A stretch of 64,000 bases of DNA from Dactylorhiza incarnata (Eukaryota; Streptophyta; Magnoliopsida; Asparagales; Orchidaceae): positions 10,812,001-10,876,000 of the forward strand of contig JAWHQI010000005.1 of the NCBI GenBank assembly GCA_033032865.1, given 5' to 3'. A program made the position numbers and the translations under genes. Position 1 is the first letter of the stretch. Every line of letters starts with the position of its first letter. Below are positions 46,837 through 57,484 of the stretch, in pieces. Under the pieces are notes generated by a model. That model saw only the letters and a program-made list of their open reading frames with translations, was not told where the DNA came from and did no database searches.

Positions 46837-47569
46837 TGTACAACCTCGGTATTCGCTAGGAGGTGAGCGGAGAATGAGTCAGCAGGCGAGAGGAGTAAGA
46901 AGGAGGGCGAGCCAGAGCCCCAAAGAAGGCTCGCAGGAAATCGGGCGACCCGGGATCTCGCCGGCTGCTCGCGGGGAGCGGGCGAGCAGGGCTCTCGCCA
47001 GCCGCTCGCGGGAAGGCGAGCAGGCCTGGACCCTCGTCGGTCGCTCGTGGGGAGGTGAGCAAGCCGGGCTTCATAGTTTGCGAGAGGGGACCCTTATGGG
47101 TGGCTCGCCCAGTAGGGGTCTAGTGGTGTTTTTACCTAGAAGCCCCTGGTAGTCTGTAGTTAGCCTATCCAAACAACAGAGTTTGGCTGTTAGCAGACCA
47201 TGTTGGGTTGTGTATAGCAAAAAAGTAAGGCAGAATCCCGTTGTTAGCAGACCATGAGTAAAAAACTATATATAGACTTTGAAGGGCACCTTTGGAGAGG
47301 ATTCCAATCTTAGTATTCTGAGCTTCTTCCTCCCTAGGTTATCTTGGCTTAGCTCTCAGACTCTCCAAGGTGCCCAGTCTTAGCTTTGGCTTGGGAGGGG
47401 AAGCGCTAAAAGATCTTCCGGGTGTGTGGTGGGACCTCCTCGCTGCGACCAAAGGTTTGTGTCTAGTTCCAAGTCTCCAGTCCATTCCTTCCGAGGAATC
47501 AGTAAGTGTTAGCTGCCCCTCATCTTTGAGGGCCCGAGCTCCACAAGAGACCAAGTCTTGGTTTCAACA
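46837..47569 (+). repeat. 3' LTR of element F
   Basis: 733 bp, collinear with 24196-24928, with a TATA box at 47266-47275. The polypurine tract GAAGAGCGGGGATTA was cut by the MITE (left part at 45864-45879). Confidence 0.93.
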
Positions 47570-50500
47570 TTTAGTATAGATAAATGGAACTTTTACGTGT
47601 TTCAAAATAGAGTGATATTGGTTTGAAAGGATGTAATGTATGAGCAAATATGCAACTTTACTTATATAAAAGTATCTACTATGCAACCTAGTAAAATCCT
47701 TCCCATAGAGCATTTGCACTAACAGCAAATTAACAGTAGTAGCATAAATAGAAATTACAGTCTACACACAGAATGTTATACTATGGGCGTCAACAACTGA
47801 CATGAACCCATAGTAATGACCAAAGTCAGAAGAATTCAATAAAATACCTCTCAAAAGAGGGAAAGAAAAATAGCTAAAAGGCTGCAAGGTCCTGCCTTGC
47901 TCTGATCAACCGTTACTAGTCCAAACCTAAGGCATTCAAAGAAAAAGAATACCTCAGCAATAGGTCAAATCAACAAAAGTTAAAATAGGAGAACTTAGTA
48001 AGCTCAAATAGGGTTACCAACCAAACAGAAAGGAGATAGCTACGAAACAACAACAAATAAGTAAAGAATAATTAGTATCCAAATAGGGAAAAACTTGCAT
48101 GAAATGCAGTCAGAGCAATATAATATCATCCAAGAAGGAAGAAGAGTGACGGATTGGCTCAAGAAGTGAATCATTAACACAGCCAAAAAATGGTACTGAG
48201 GCAGTGGCTATCCTTCCAACACAAACCATCAGATCAAAACATTCAGGGAACAAAAACACTGTGGCGGTGGTTTTGCCCACACAACCAATAGTTTACACGT
48301 CCAAGAAAAAAAACAGGCACTGTGGTGGTGGCCACTTGTCCAACTCAACCAACAGTACTAAAACAACCAACTGGGTGTAGTGATTCACAAATATCTTGAC
48401 CACACCTGGCACCACAGAAAAATCCATAGCATTTCCAAGTACAACCTAACAACAGAAAGTTCCATTTATAACACGTAAAATCATTCGACGTTTTCATTCA
48501 GTATTCTTAAGATTCAACTGGGAGAGGGTCTAGGTGGCTGGTAAATCACCTCCCAAGTTGGTACAGGACGGGTCGGTCATGGTCGTTGGCTGATTGGAGA
48601 AGATGAACTGATGCCCTCCATTTTATTTTATATCATTTGTGATTATTTACGTCATAATTATTCCTAGAAATACTCATTTTTGAAACTGAAAAATTGAACC
48701 CCTTAGAGGTCGTTATAGGAAAAATGGTCAGAGATAGAAGTTGTAGATCTCTGTGTCTAATTTATTTTAAAATTGATTTCACATGATATGGCCCACTGGT
48801 TTGACTGCAGCACTCAGAATGGTGCAACCTATACATAGGGTTGACCACAGATTAATTTGAGTGCCCCCACTAATCTGGATATCCAAATGCTTTGAAATTT
48901 GGAGCATAGGCTAGATTTACCCTTACCCTCAACATATCCAAAAAATGGGAATTTTTGGAGAACTTTTTTCTATAGTTTTTCTAGAAAGTTAATAATTAAT
49001 ATATTAATTAATTATAGGGTATAGTGGCATCCAAACCCTACCAAATTTTAGTGGTTGGTCCTTAGGGTCATGACACGACTCTGGTAAAAATTTCATCCCA
49101 TTTGGGATTGATTTGGTTGAGTAATTGAGTAACCCAAAATTAGTCAAACTAGGGGATATTAGAACAAAGGTGCATTGGATGGATTTGGGAGATCAACCCT
49201 CATCCAAATGTTGTGAAACTTTGACCACTGACTTGAGATCACATAAAATACCCCCACAAGTGGTTTTGGGTGGTTTGGTGTGGATGTGCCATAGAACCCC
49301 TGGTTCAAACCGTAGGGTTATATATTGAATCTATTGAAGGACATAGGGTTATATATCGTTAGATTGACTTGAAACTTGGTAGAGAGTTTTATGGGGTGGA
49401 AATAAGACCTGGATAATTTATCTGGAATTTTTAGGAATATTTATCCCCTCTAAATTAGTTAAGAACTAATTAGGGCACTTTCTTACACTAAGAATTTACA
49501 TAATCATAATATCTTGGATGTTCATGAAATTTTGGCAGTATGTACTCGACGAATTAGGGCACTTTCTTACATTAAGAATTTGGTTAAGTTACTCGGCTTA
49601 TTAACACAAAGGGACTCGATGAATCTACTATTCAGTCGACAGATTTACTTAGAGATCTAGCTTGTCCACTAGACGAATCGCTAACATTCGACGAATTCAT
49701 CGATATTACTCGACGAATTCTAACTTAACTGCATGAGTGGTCTCAAAAAATTTCACGAGTACACTCGAAGAATTTTACTTAACTAAAATCGACGAATTCT
49801 GCTATAACCCAAAATTTCAGAGACAAGGAAAGGAAATCAATACAGAAAGATGCTTGTCTAAAACAATAAGGAAGGAAGATATTAATAACGAAAGGAAAAT
49901 ATGGCAAGGGGGAATAGTCCACCACTTGCCTCAAACCTCTCTGAAGCCCAGCCTCTCGAACCCTCCACGTCCAAGATCGTCCAAAAGAAAACTCCAACGA
50001 AGAATTTCTGAACGATTAGAACGAAAAACAAGGCTTAGGGCCAAACACTCCAACGCCAAAATCCCACGAAATCGAAAATACTCACCGCACACACGAAGAT
50101 CTCGGCGAGAGATTTCCAAATCTATACTTAGACGAAGATTTCGTGCACTAGATCGCTCGTGACGGCCGATGGAAGTCGCGACTCCTTGCGGATGGTTCGG
50201 GTTCAGCAGAAACGGTAAGAAGAAGAAGAATGACCTAATTCTATTAATGGCCCTTTTATATTAGGATTTAAAAGTCTTTATTTAATATTAAATTATAATG
50301 ATTTTAGCCTTAAACTTACGATTTGGACAAGACTAACTCGGATTTTCATAATGCACCAAAGGCAAATACTGGTCCTCTAAAACCAACGGCGAAGTCGAAA
50401 TCATAGTTCGATGAGCCGATTACGAGTTATAATTAAATTTTCATAATTTACAACAACAAAACTTGACAATTTCGCTTAAATCAATTATTTTAAATTCAAT

Positions 50501-50628
50501 AATCTCTGAATTTTCCTACACTTTGGCAAAGCACCACTAACTTCACGCTAACGTAACGCCCTTACATCATTATTATGCTGGAATATTATTTAATTAAATT
50601 ATCAGAAATTCAGGGACATTATAGGGGT
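47570..50628 (-). repeat. Probable remainder of element B 5' LTR
   Basis: It follows F's TSD. No coding is visible. The far end on the minus strand, TATAATGTCCCTGAATTT (about 50628), resembles the TGTAATGTCCC start of long plant chromovirus LTRs. A TATA box (ATATAAAAGGG, minus, about 50258-50268) and GAATTCGTCGA motifs (49550-49800) support an LTR. Whether this is one 3.4-kb LTR together with 23865-24195, or two LTRs, cannot be settled by eye. The region 47570-48480 shows nothing else. Confidence 0.5.
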
Positions 50629-50742
50629 CCGCCTATGTACTCATCGATCATATCGGGAGAAGGCGATATAGATTGCTGCATAATCGGACTCGTCAGATTT
50701 TGGGATGTCAGTATCTGGAGAAAGGCAATAGGTTAGCGCTAA

Positions 50743-51553
50743 TTAGAAAATTAAAGAAAGACACGAATGAACCCCCTTACCAAGCGAATCTTTGATAGCC
50801 TTCCCCTCACGACATGGGGTGGGCTCGCGGTCATGATGGGTGAGGAAACTCAGCCTCCCTCCAAAGGGGCATGAGGTAGGAAGTACTAGTGACTTCCTCG
50901 AACCCACTCGCGGGGGAGCCTTGTAAGGACCCCATGCTTCAGATATCACGATGACACCAGCATCAGTGCTCGCAGAGGCGATGGTCGTTTTGTCAAACTC
51001 CTGTGTCAGGTCTCGAGTAGGTGACTTCGGTCGCAAAGGGGTCGGCATGAGGTAGATGTAATTAGGTACCGCGAGGATAAACATGGTTAGTCATGCCCAG
51101 GAGGAACGAGTCAAGTGCGAGGAAGAATAACGTTCGCTTACCAGGAATGAGGAGGCAAATATCATGGTCGACCTGATTGCTCGCTCGCTCTTGCTCACTG
51201 ACCAGCTGATCCCCTACACCGCCCTCAGTGGCAACATTGATCTGCGAAACCCATTGCTCAAGATTGGCATAACATCGTGAAAGTTGTTATAGGCGAGTAT
51301 ATTGAAGGGAAGGCTCGCACCTGATCTGAAAGCCCGAGGCCTAGACTGAACCCGGGTTGTTATCGGTGCCCGGTCAGGATCGTTCCCTCTCCCACAGACT
51401 CTCGCCTCGCTTTTCCAGCAACCCTTTTTCTACTCACATCGGCGTAGGTTGCGAGGAGTGTTCGGTGATGAGTCCTAACAGCCCAACAGAGGTTGTCTCG
51501 CCCTTTTTCTTAGCTGCAATGAGGCGAGCTTGGATCTCTTAGGAGAGCGGCAT
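50743..51553 (-). pseudogene. Antisense gene of element H (homologue of F gene a)
   Basis: The ATG at 51551-51553 gives MPLS, a stop, then IQARLIAAKKK, matching MPISEETWARLNAA in F. A donor GTGAGTAG follows at 51437. A further exon-like frame at 51084-50743 includes NYIYLMPTPLRPKSPTRDL, comparable with DKYLCPRLYPLDQTNPRN in F. It is broken and of unknown function. Conservation across two diverged elements argues that it was a real gene. Confidence 0.55.
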
Positions 51554-51634
51554 AATGCTAGTCAGCCGAGGAAAAACAAAACAAGAGAAGAATGGGGTGG
51601 GGGTTCCTTGGAAAGGCCATCACTCTCCTTTCTG

Positions 51635-51646
51635 GTATTTATAACC
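51635..51646 (-). promoter_or_regulatory. TATA box of antisense gene in H
   Basis: GGTTATAAATACC on the minus strand, about 85 bp before the ATG at 51553, the same spacing as in F. GTGGGTCCCACC lies just upstream. Confidence 0.55.
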
Positions 51647-51751
51647 CCTGGTGGGACCCACTAGAAGATTCCCTCAAATTGAGGCACTCTCCAAACACTT
51701 GTGGTTGAACTATCTTTCTGAGCTTGAGGCAAACTTGCAAAGAGAGAGGAT

Positions 51752-52617
51752 TGTTTACAACCCCGTATTTGTCGAGTAGACCAACAAGGAGTGCGACAGA
51801 CAAAATTAAAGAAGAGGGCGAGCACTCCCAGGGCAGCTCGCACACGCCCCGCACTAGGGTTGTCAAATCACCTCTGGTCGATCGGCTAGATGTTCAGCCG
51901 ATAAAGAGTTTAACATGCTTCTCGATCGGCTAGAGGTCTAGTCGAATGTGTGAGTGCGAGCTTGGCAACAAGCGTCCGTCCCCAGTTCGGGTGAGTGAAG
52001 AGCAACCAGTCACATCGGGTACTCGCCACCCCCAGGTGAGCACGCCTCAAGTAACATAGACTCGCTTCTTAGGGGGGTCCCCCATTTTTTCCAGGAAAGC
52101 CTATTGTGGCCTGTAATTAATCCTTCCAAGCAGCGGGGTTCCACTGTTGGCAGACCAATTTGGGCTGTGTTTAGTAAAACCAAAAGGAGGGATTCCTCTA
52201 TCCGCAGATAGTTTTGAGAAAATTATAAATAGACCACCAATGGCACCTTTGGAGAGACTTTTTTCTTGGCTTTCTCTCTCCTTAGGTTATTTCAGAGAGC
52301 TTCAAAACTCTATTAGCCAGGGTTTTTCGGGCTAACAATATGATTTTCTCTAATACCCTCCAGGGTGCCCGGCTCAGCTTTGGTTTGGGAGGGCAAGCTC
52401 TCGTTGATATTTCGGGTTTGTGACGGGATCTCCTCGCTGCAGCTCGTTGGGTTTTTTCCTAGTTTTCCACATTATTGCACGAGTGAGGTTCTTTGCTCTG
52501 AGTGTCTGGCCCAATGATTTAACTCAGGAGAAGTAAAAGCAAGTTACACAAGTCTGAACTCCTCTCGAACCATGGTTTTTGTGTTCAGAAGTTCAACTGT
52601 GGTTTATGGGTTCAACA
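51752..52617 (+). repeat. 3' LTR of element H (866 bp)
   Basis: It starts TGTTTACAACCCCGTATTTG, shares many blocks with LTR F (TATA region near 52224, CAGGGTGCCC, TCTCCTCGCTGC) and ends GGGTTCAACA. Confidence 0.8.
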
Positions 52618-53087
52618 CATACGTTCAAAAACATTTTGCCAGTTGTCCTTTAATATTCAAAACCTACCGCCAGCGGTAGGTGCTACCGCCCCGTGGTAGA
52701 GCACAATTCAAAGCATCGTCTTCCGTCAATTATCCTCTCTTGTGCATGCATATACGTGTACGGCCTGCACACTATAAACACACAAAAGACTAGATCAAAT
52801 ACATAACGGTATTTTTTATTTACAAACCAAGAGACGTGGAACACATGTTCCAATAGAGGTGATCCACAATCTAGTTTAGATTTCTTTTCCTACATTAGTT
52901 GTTAGTAAACAAATCAAAACCATCTATGATAACTCCGACATATAAGACTTCGATCTCTAGTATTGTCTCGATAGATAAATCCACCCCGCCATGTTCCGCG
53001 AAAGATTCGAAAATCGATGATTTATTCCCATTTTATTATTACTTGACAACGACCGGTGCACTTGTCTTGTAGTTGGTTCGACCATCA
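52618..53087 (+). repeat. Athila-like LTR remnant L
   Basis: The last part, ATTATTACTTGACAACGACC (about 53032) to ACCATCA (53087), matches the ends of LTRs A and E. Near 52668-52710 is its own inverted motif CTACCGCCAGCGGTAG, again in U3 position. No PBS follows, so it is a 3' or solo LTR fragment, cut on the left by H. Confidence 0.55.
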
Positions 53088-53721
53088 CACACCTACTTAA
53101 AAATTGAATTCAGGGAGCTAGAGACCTCCTCAAGAAATGTGCAACCACAATATGAGGATCTCACACCATGGGCTACAACTTTCATGTTGGTCACTTGGTA
53201 CATGTTCACCTAAGGTGCATAAATGTTCACTTGAACATTTCTGTCTAAGTTGACATTATGGTCACAATAAACTTTAGGTTATAGTTTAATAATTCATGCA
53301 TGTAAGTGAATCCTAAGGAATTTAACTCCAAATGCTCTGAGATTTTATACATAGGTTATAATTATGCTAATAAAGGTGTCACCTAAGTTTTATGATTTAT
53401 TTCTAATCATAGGGCCTAATTATTTCATTAAATTTTTTCATATATAATAATTGAAATTGTGACAGAAATTATATAAGAACATTTTCCAAAAATTCTGAAA
53501 TTCACATCGAATATCCTAAATGTCATCACACACAAATGATATAAATTGCAAGACCATCAAAAATGAATTGAAAGTAATATTCACAAAATATGAAATTCCT
53601 ATGGTTTGTGTCACATTAAATTCAAAATTTATTTTTGGAGCTACATGCATCCCCAAGAAATATGCAACCCCATTTTGGAAAGCCCAGACCTAGGGCTATA
53701 ACTTTCATGTTGGGCACTTGG
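53088..53721 (+). other. Unassigned TE-like sequence with an 85-bp duplication
   Basis: No ORF. Similar blocks at about 53112-53200 and 53637-53722 (both with CAACCTC/CCCC and ACTTTCATGTTGG, CACTTGG) suggest an old duplication within an unrecognised LTR. Confidence 0.5.
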
Positions 53722-54928
53722 TGTTGAAATTGTTGAAGTGGGGTGGAAGGTGGTCGGCGGTCTGATTATTGGAGACCGCAGAGACCGCGCAGTCTGCGCT
53801 GGTGCTCTGTCGGTCTGGCTCTGTAGGTCTGTCCTTGGCGGTCTGGTGTGACCGGCCGGTTTGTTCTTGTTTGTTGCGGTCAGTCCCTGAGTTGTTCTGC
53901 TTGGTTGGTCTGTCTTCTTTGTTGGAAGACCGGGCGGTCTGTTCTGTGTAACCGCTTGACCGGGCGGCTTACACAGGTCGGTCTGGCGACTTGTCTGAAG
54001 TCGGCCAGATGTTCTTGGCTTGCTCTTGGTGATCTAAGGGAGGAGCGGTCTTGTGTTCGCACGGCTTGTGCGCGGTCTGCTGCTGATCTGCGGTCTTGGA
54101 CGGGATGTTGTCCAAGTGATCTGATCGTGCGGTCTGCTTTGTGAGACCGCAGGCGATTTGGCGGGTGGTAACTGTATCTCTTTTTGTGGCGGTGATGACA
54201 TCCGCCTTGTCGCCTATAAATAGGGGTGCATGACCCGTCATTCATAACGAGAACTGTAAGAACTAGAGCCTGGGTTATTTCGTGCAGTCTCATTTTGAGG
54301 TCGGGCGGTCTCGGAAGCGAGTTGACTGTTTGTTGTGTTCGCAGGTTTGCGGTCAGCAGGTTGCGGTCTCCTTCCTTGGTGATTCCCAGCGGCTTGAATA
54401 AACAGTTCGGCAGCGGTCTGTCTGCGAACTGGTTTATGTTGTTCTTGTGCTGTTCGCAGCGAGCTCGGTGATCAGGCGACCTTCAGCGGTTAGGCGATCA
54501 GAGTTGCGGTTAGGCGATCAGAGTTGCGGTCTGGCGACAGTCTCAGTTCTTTGTTCAATTCAATAAGCTCCAGTTCGTGCGGTCTGAGGGAGCGGTCTAG
54601 CAGTACAGGTCAAGCCAGCTGTTCTGAGTTACGATCTTGCCTGTTCTCTATTCGGTCGGTCTCAGGTCAAGCCGGACAGTTTCTGGAGTTGATCGGTCTG
54701 TGCGGTCTCTGCTTGTCAAGCCGTCAATTTTGTTTTTGGTGTGTTTTGTTTCTCTCTCCTTCGTGATCCTTATGAATCATGTCTCGCCATGTATTTCTCG
54801 CACTGTAATCAAGTATTGTGATTCAATAAAGTCTATTGTGTTGTTGTGTGGTATTGTGGTTGTTTGGCTATAACTCAGTTGATGCAACTCCTGCTTACTC
54901 CTAAACGATTACAATAAAAATTTTAACA
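53722..54928 (+). repeat. 5' LTR of element K (1207 bp)
   Basis: It starts TGTTGAAATTGTTG and ends TTTTAACA next to the PBS. It is dense in GCGGTCT/AGACCGC words from about 53756 to 54720. The TATA box CTATAAATAGGGG is at 54214-54226. Confidence 0.92.
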
Positions 54929-54940
54929 TGGTATCAGAGC
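54929..54940 (+). other. Primer-binding site (tRNA-iMet), element K
   Basis: TGGTATCAGAGC directly after the LTR end. Confidence 0.93.
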
Positions 54941-55017
54941 CAGGTTCTTAGAGTGGATAAGCAGTGATCAATTTGAGTTGCCATCGTCTTTGTGAAGAAG
55001 AGACCACATAGATTGCC

Positions 55018-55537
55018 ATGGAAGGTGGATACGCAAGAGGGCTTGGTATTGAACTCCTCACATCGACTAACTATAAGAAGTGGAGGTCATGTATGGAGAG
55101 TTACTTACTTGGCAAGGATCTATGGGAGATAGTTGGAGGAGAAGACACACAGGAAGTGTTTCTAGTAGGAGATAATATGGCGGAGGTGAGACTTTGGAGG
55201 AGGACTAATGCTAAGGCAGAGTTCACACTCAAGAGGGCTATCTCACCAGAGCTATTTGATCACATCATTGGATGTAAATCTGCTGCTGAGATTTGGACGT
55301 CTTAGGACGGGTTGTTTAATAAGAAGAATGTAGCTCGGCTACAGTTTCTTGAAAATGAGTTGGCAAAGGCCTCTCAAGGTGATCTTTCTATTTCTACCTT
55401 CTTTCTCAAGATGAAGAACTTCACAGCAGAGATTTCTGCATTGGACCTGATGAGCCCATCTCGGAGGCAAAACTGAAGAGGCATATCATCCGCGGGTTGC
55501 GGAAGGAGTATCTTGCCTTTGTGACTTCAGTTCAGGG
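55018..55537 (+). pseudogene. gag: Element K Gag, N-terminal part
   Basis: MEGGYARGLGIELLTSTNYK, then the UBN2-type core (DLWEIVGGED, AEFTLKRAISPELFDHI). A TAG lies at 55303. A one-base loss near 55440 and another shift near 55570 precede the zinc knuckle in the next entry. Confidence 0.87.
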
Positions 55538-57484
55538 TTGGGCAAATCAACCATCTCTATTGGAGCTGGAAAACTTGCTTCGCAGGAAAGTTTGGCAAGA
55601 CAGATGGCGGGGACTTCTATCTCTGGGGGAGATAGTGATGTGTTGTTCTCTAGGAAGAAGAAGAAGAAGTGGGAGAAGAAGAAGCCAGGTCATGATGGAC
55701 CCTCTACTTCAGGTCAGCAGGATAGGGGTTATGCTTCTAAGTCTGATGGGAAGAAGAAGGGAGAGGGACCAAGGTGCTTCAGGTGTAATAAGACCGGCCA
55801 CTTCAAGAAGGATTGTCGGGTTAATCTTCAGTCGGGACATGCAGCGAAGAAGGAGAAGCCAAAGTCTGATGAAGCTGGATGGGGAGGATCCTTTACGGCC
55901 AATATGATGGCGATGCCCCTTAAGGCCTTGGCTGCCATCAACTTCGAAGAGGATTGGATCGTGGATTTAGGGTGTGGGCATCACCTCACCGAGGATGAAT
56001 CAAAGTTCTCTTCTTTGACGCCTTACTCAAGTAACGATGCTATCATTACGGCTGATAATTCTGTTCATGCAGTAGAACAAGAAGGTGTTGTCTCTCTGAG
56101 CAGTGATAAGGGTCCACTCACATTGAGGAGTGTTTATCACGTGCCTGGTATGAAGAAAAATCTCTTCTCTGTGACCAATGCGGTCGATGCCGGTTATCAC
56201 GTTCTGTTTGGCCCAACAGAAGTGAAGTTTCTTAAAACTCAACCAGAGATAAAGGGAGATGTTTTCCATGTTGGGAAGAGGGTAAAGGACTTGTTTGTGT
56301 TATCGACAAGTACCTATGTTGATAAAATGAAGACCAATGATAGCGCGGCTATCTGGCATGAAAGGTTGGGGCATGTAGGCATGGACAAATTGAAGGTTAT
56401 GGCGGTAAGGGGCCTTGTCAAGGGCTTGCCTAGCTTGTCCTCCTATGGAGATGGTCATGTTTGTATGGGATGTCAGTTTGGTAAGTTTCATCGACTTCCA
56501 TTTGATAAGTCACAAACAAGATACAAAGCGTCGTTGGAGTGCATTCATGGTGATTTGATGGGACCGACTGCCACCACAAGCCTTGGAGGCAACAGATATA
56601 TGTTGGTGTTGATTGACGATTACACCAGATATGTCTGGGTGTATTTTCTGAAAGAGAAGTCGGAAGTTTTTGCGAAGTTTGTGGAGTTCAAGGAGCTGGT
56701 GGAAGGTCGATTAGGCCTGCGAGTGAAAAAATTGAGAACTGACAATGGTGGGGAGTTCACCTCTGGTGAGTTCTCAAGTTTTTGCAGGAAGCACAGCGTC
56801 CAGAGAGAGCTAACTTGTGCCCATACTCCACAGCAAAATGGCATTGCAGAGAGGAAGATCCGTCATCTAACGGAAACCTGCAAGTGCTGGCTTCATGCCA
56901 AGAGTATCCCAAAGTCCTTTTGGGCAGAGGGAATGTCTTGTGCGGCTTACGTCATCAACAGGATGCCTCTAGGTCCAATCAACATGAAGACCCCTCACGA
57001 ACTGATGTTCAAGGAGAAGCCGACTGTTGCACACCTTTGGGTGTTCGGGTCAACCTGTTATGTGCATATTCCTGATGCTCTTCGGACAAAGCTGGATGCG
57101 AAAGCAAGGAAGCTAGTCTTTGTTGGATATGATGAGCGGAAGAAGGGATGGAGATGCATGGATCCTGAGACACGGAGATCAATTATATCTCGGGATGTGG
57201 TGTTCGATGAGGTGACTTCCTACAAGGGGAGTTCAGGAGTTGAACTACCGGAGAGCAGGGTTGATGAAGAAGGAAAGGCTGCGGGAAATCTTCAAGTGGA
57301 GTTGCCTATTTCACCAGGAGCTCCAGCTGTGTCAAGCTCTGAGATGGGGCTTCAGGTTCTGGAAGCAGGGGGAGCGATGCTCCAAGTTTATCTGGAAGAG
57401 GAGCTAGCACAGAAGAAGCAGCTGAAGAAGTGGTTAGTCAGGAGCAACCTCTTAGGAGGTCGAAGAGGACTATTAAGCCACTAG
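55538..57484 (+). CDS. pol: Element K Gag C-terminus, protease and integrase
   Basis: A long open frame. The zinc knuckle CFRCNKTGHFKKDC is intact. The protease site reads VDLGCGHHL where copia has DSG, so Ser is replaced by Leu. The integrase HHCC region is HERLGHVGMD / CMGCQFGK. The catalytic core has D in HGDLMGP, D in RTDNGGEFTS and E in NGIAERKIRH. It ends by frameshift near 57430 at the SQEQPLRRSKR linker, continued in the next frame. Confidence 0.93.
   Translation: MGKSTISIGAGKLASQESLARQMAGTSISGGDSDVLFSRKKKKKWEKKKPGHDGPSTSGQQDRGYASKSDGKKKGEGPRCFRCNKTGHFKKDCRVNLQSGHAAKKEKPKSDEAGWGGSFTANMMAMPLKALAAINFEEDWIVDLGCGHHLTEDESKFSSLTPYSSNDAIITADNSVHAVEQEGVVSLSSDKGPLTLRSVYHVPGMKKNLFSVTNAVDAGYHVLFGPTEVKFLKTQPEIKGDVFHVGKRVKDLFVLSTSTYVDKMKTNDSAAIWHERLGHVGMDKLKVMAVRGLVKGLPSLSSYGDGHVCMGCQFGKFHRLPFDKSQTRYKASLECIHGDLMGPTATTSLGGNRYMLVLIDDYTRYVWVYFLKEKSEVFAKFVEFKELVEGRLGLRVKKLRTDNGGEFTSGEFSSFCRKHSVQRELTCAHTPQQNGIAERKIRHLTETCKCWLHAKSIPKSFWAEGMSCAAYVINRMPLGPINMKTPHELMFKEKPTVAHLWVFGSTCYVHIPDALRTKLDAKARKLVFVGYDERKKGWRCMDPETRRSIISRDVVFDEVTSYKGSSGVELPESRVDEEGKAAGNLQVELPISPGAPAVSSSEMGLQVLEAGGAMLQVYLEEELAQKKQLKKWLVRSNLLGGRRGLLSH

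Larger units (their letters stand above)
24196..47569 (+). mobile_element. Element F: Tat-lineage Ty3/gypsy element (about 12.6 kb without nested insertions)
   Basis: Two 733-bp LTRs (24196-24928, 46837-47569) are flanked by TSD TTTAG (24191-24195, 47570-47574). Inside are gag, PR, RT-RNaseH, a second RNase H, IN, a 95-bp tandem array and two antisense spliced genes. A second (archaeal-type) RNase H before integrase, 3' tandem repeats and extra ORFs are known traits of the Tat/Ogre/Retand group. LTRs differ by roughly 7-8% by eye, so F is older than G, which is nested in it. Pol is full of stops. Confidence 0.93.
50629..52617 (+). mobile_element. Element H: 3' end of a Tat-type gypsy element
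   Basis: An antisense gene followed by a polypurine tract (AAAGAGAGAGGA, 51739-51750) and a 3' LTR homologous to but diverged from LTR F. The left part is lost or displaced by B. Confidence 0.75.

Noticed and set aside
49737..50162. 141-residue basic ORF
   Set aside because: Lies in a probable LTR/leader; composition looks non-coding and no domain is recognised.
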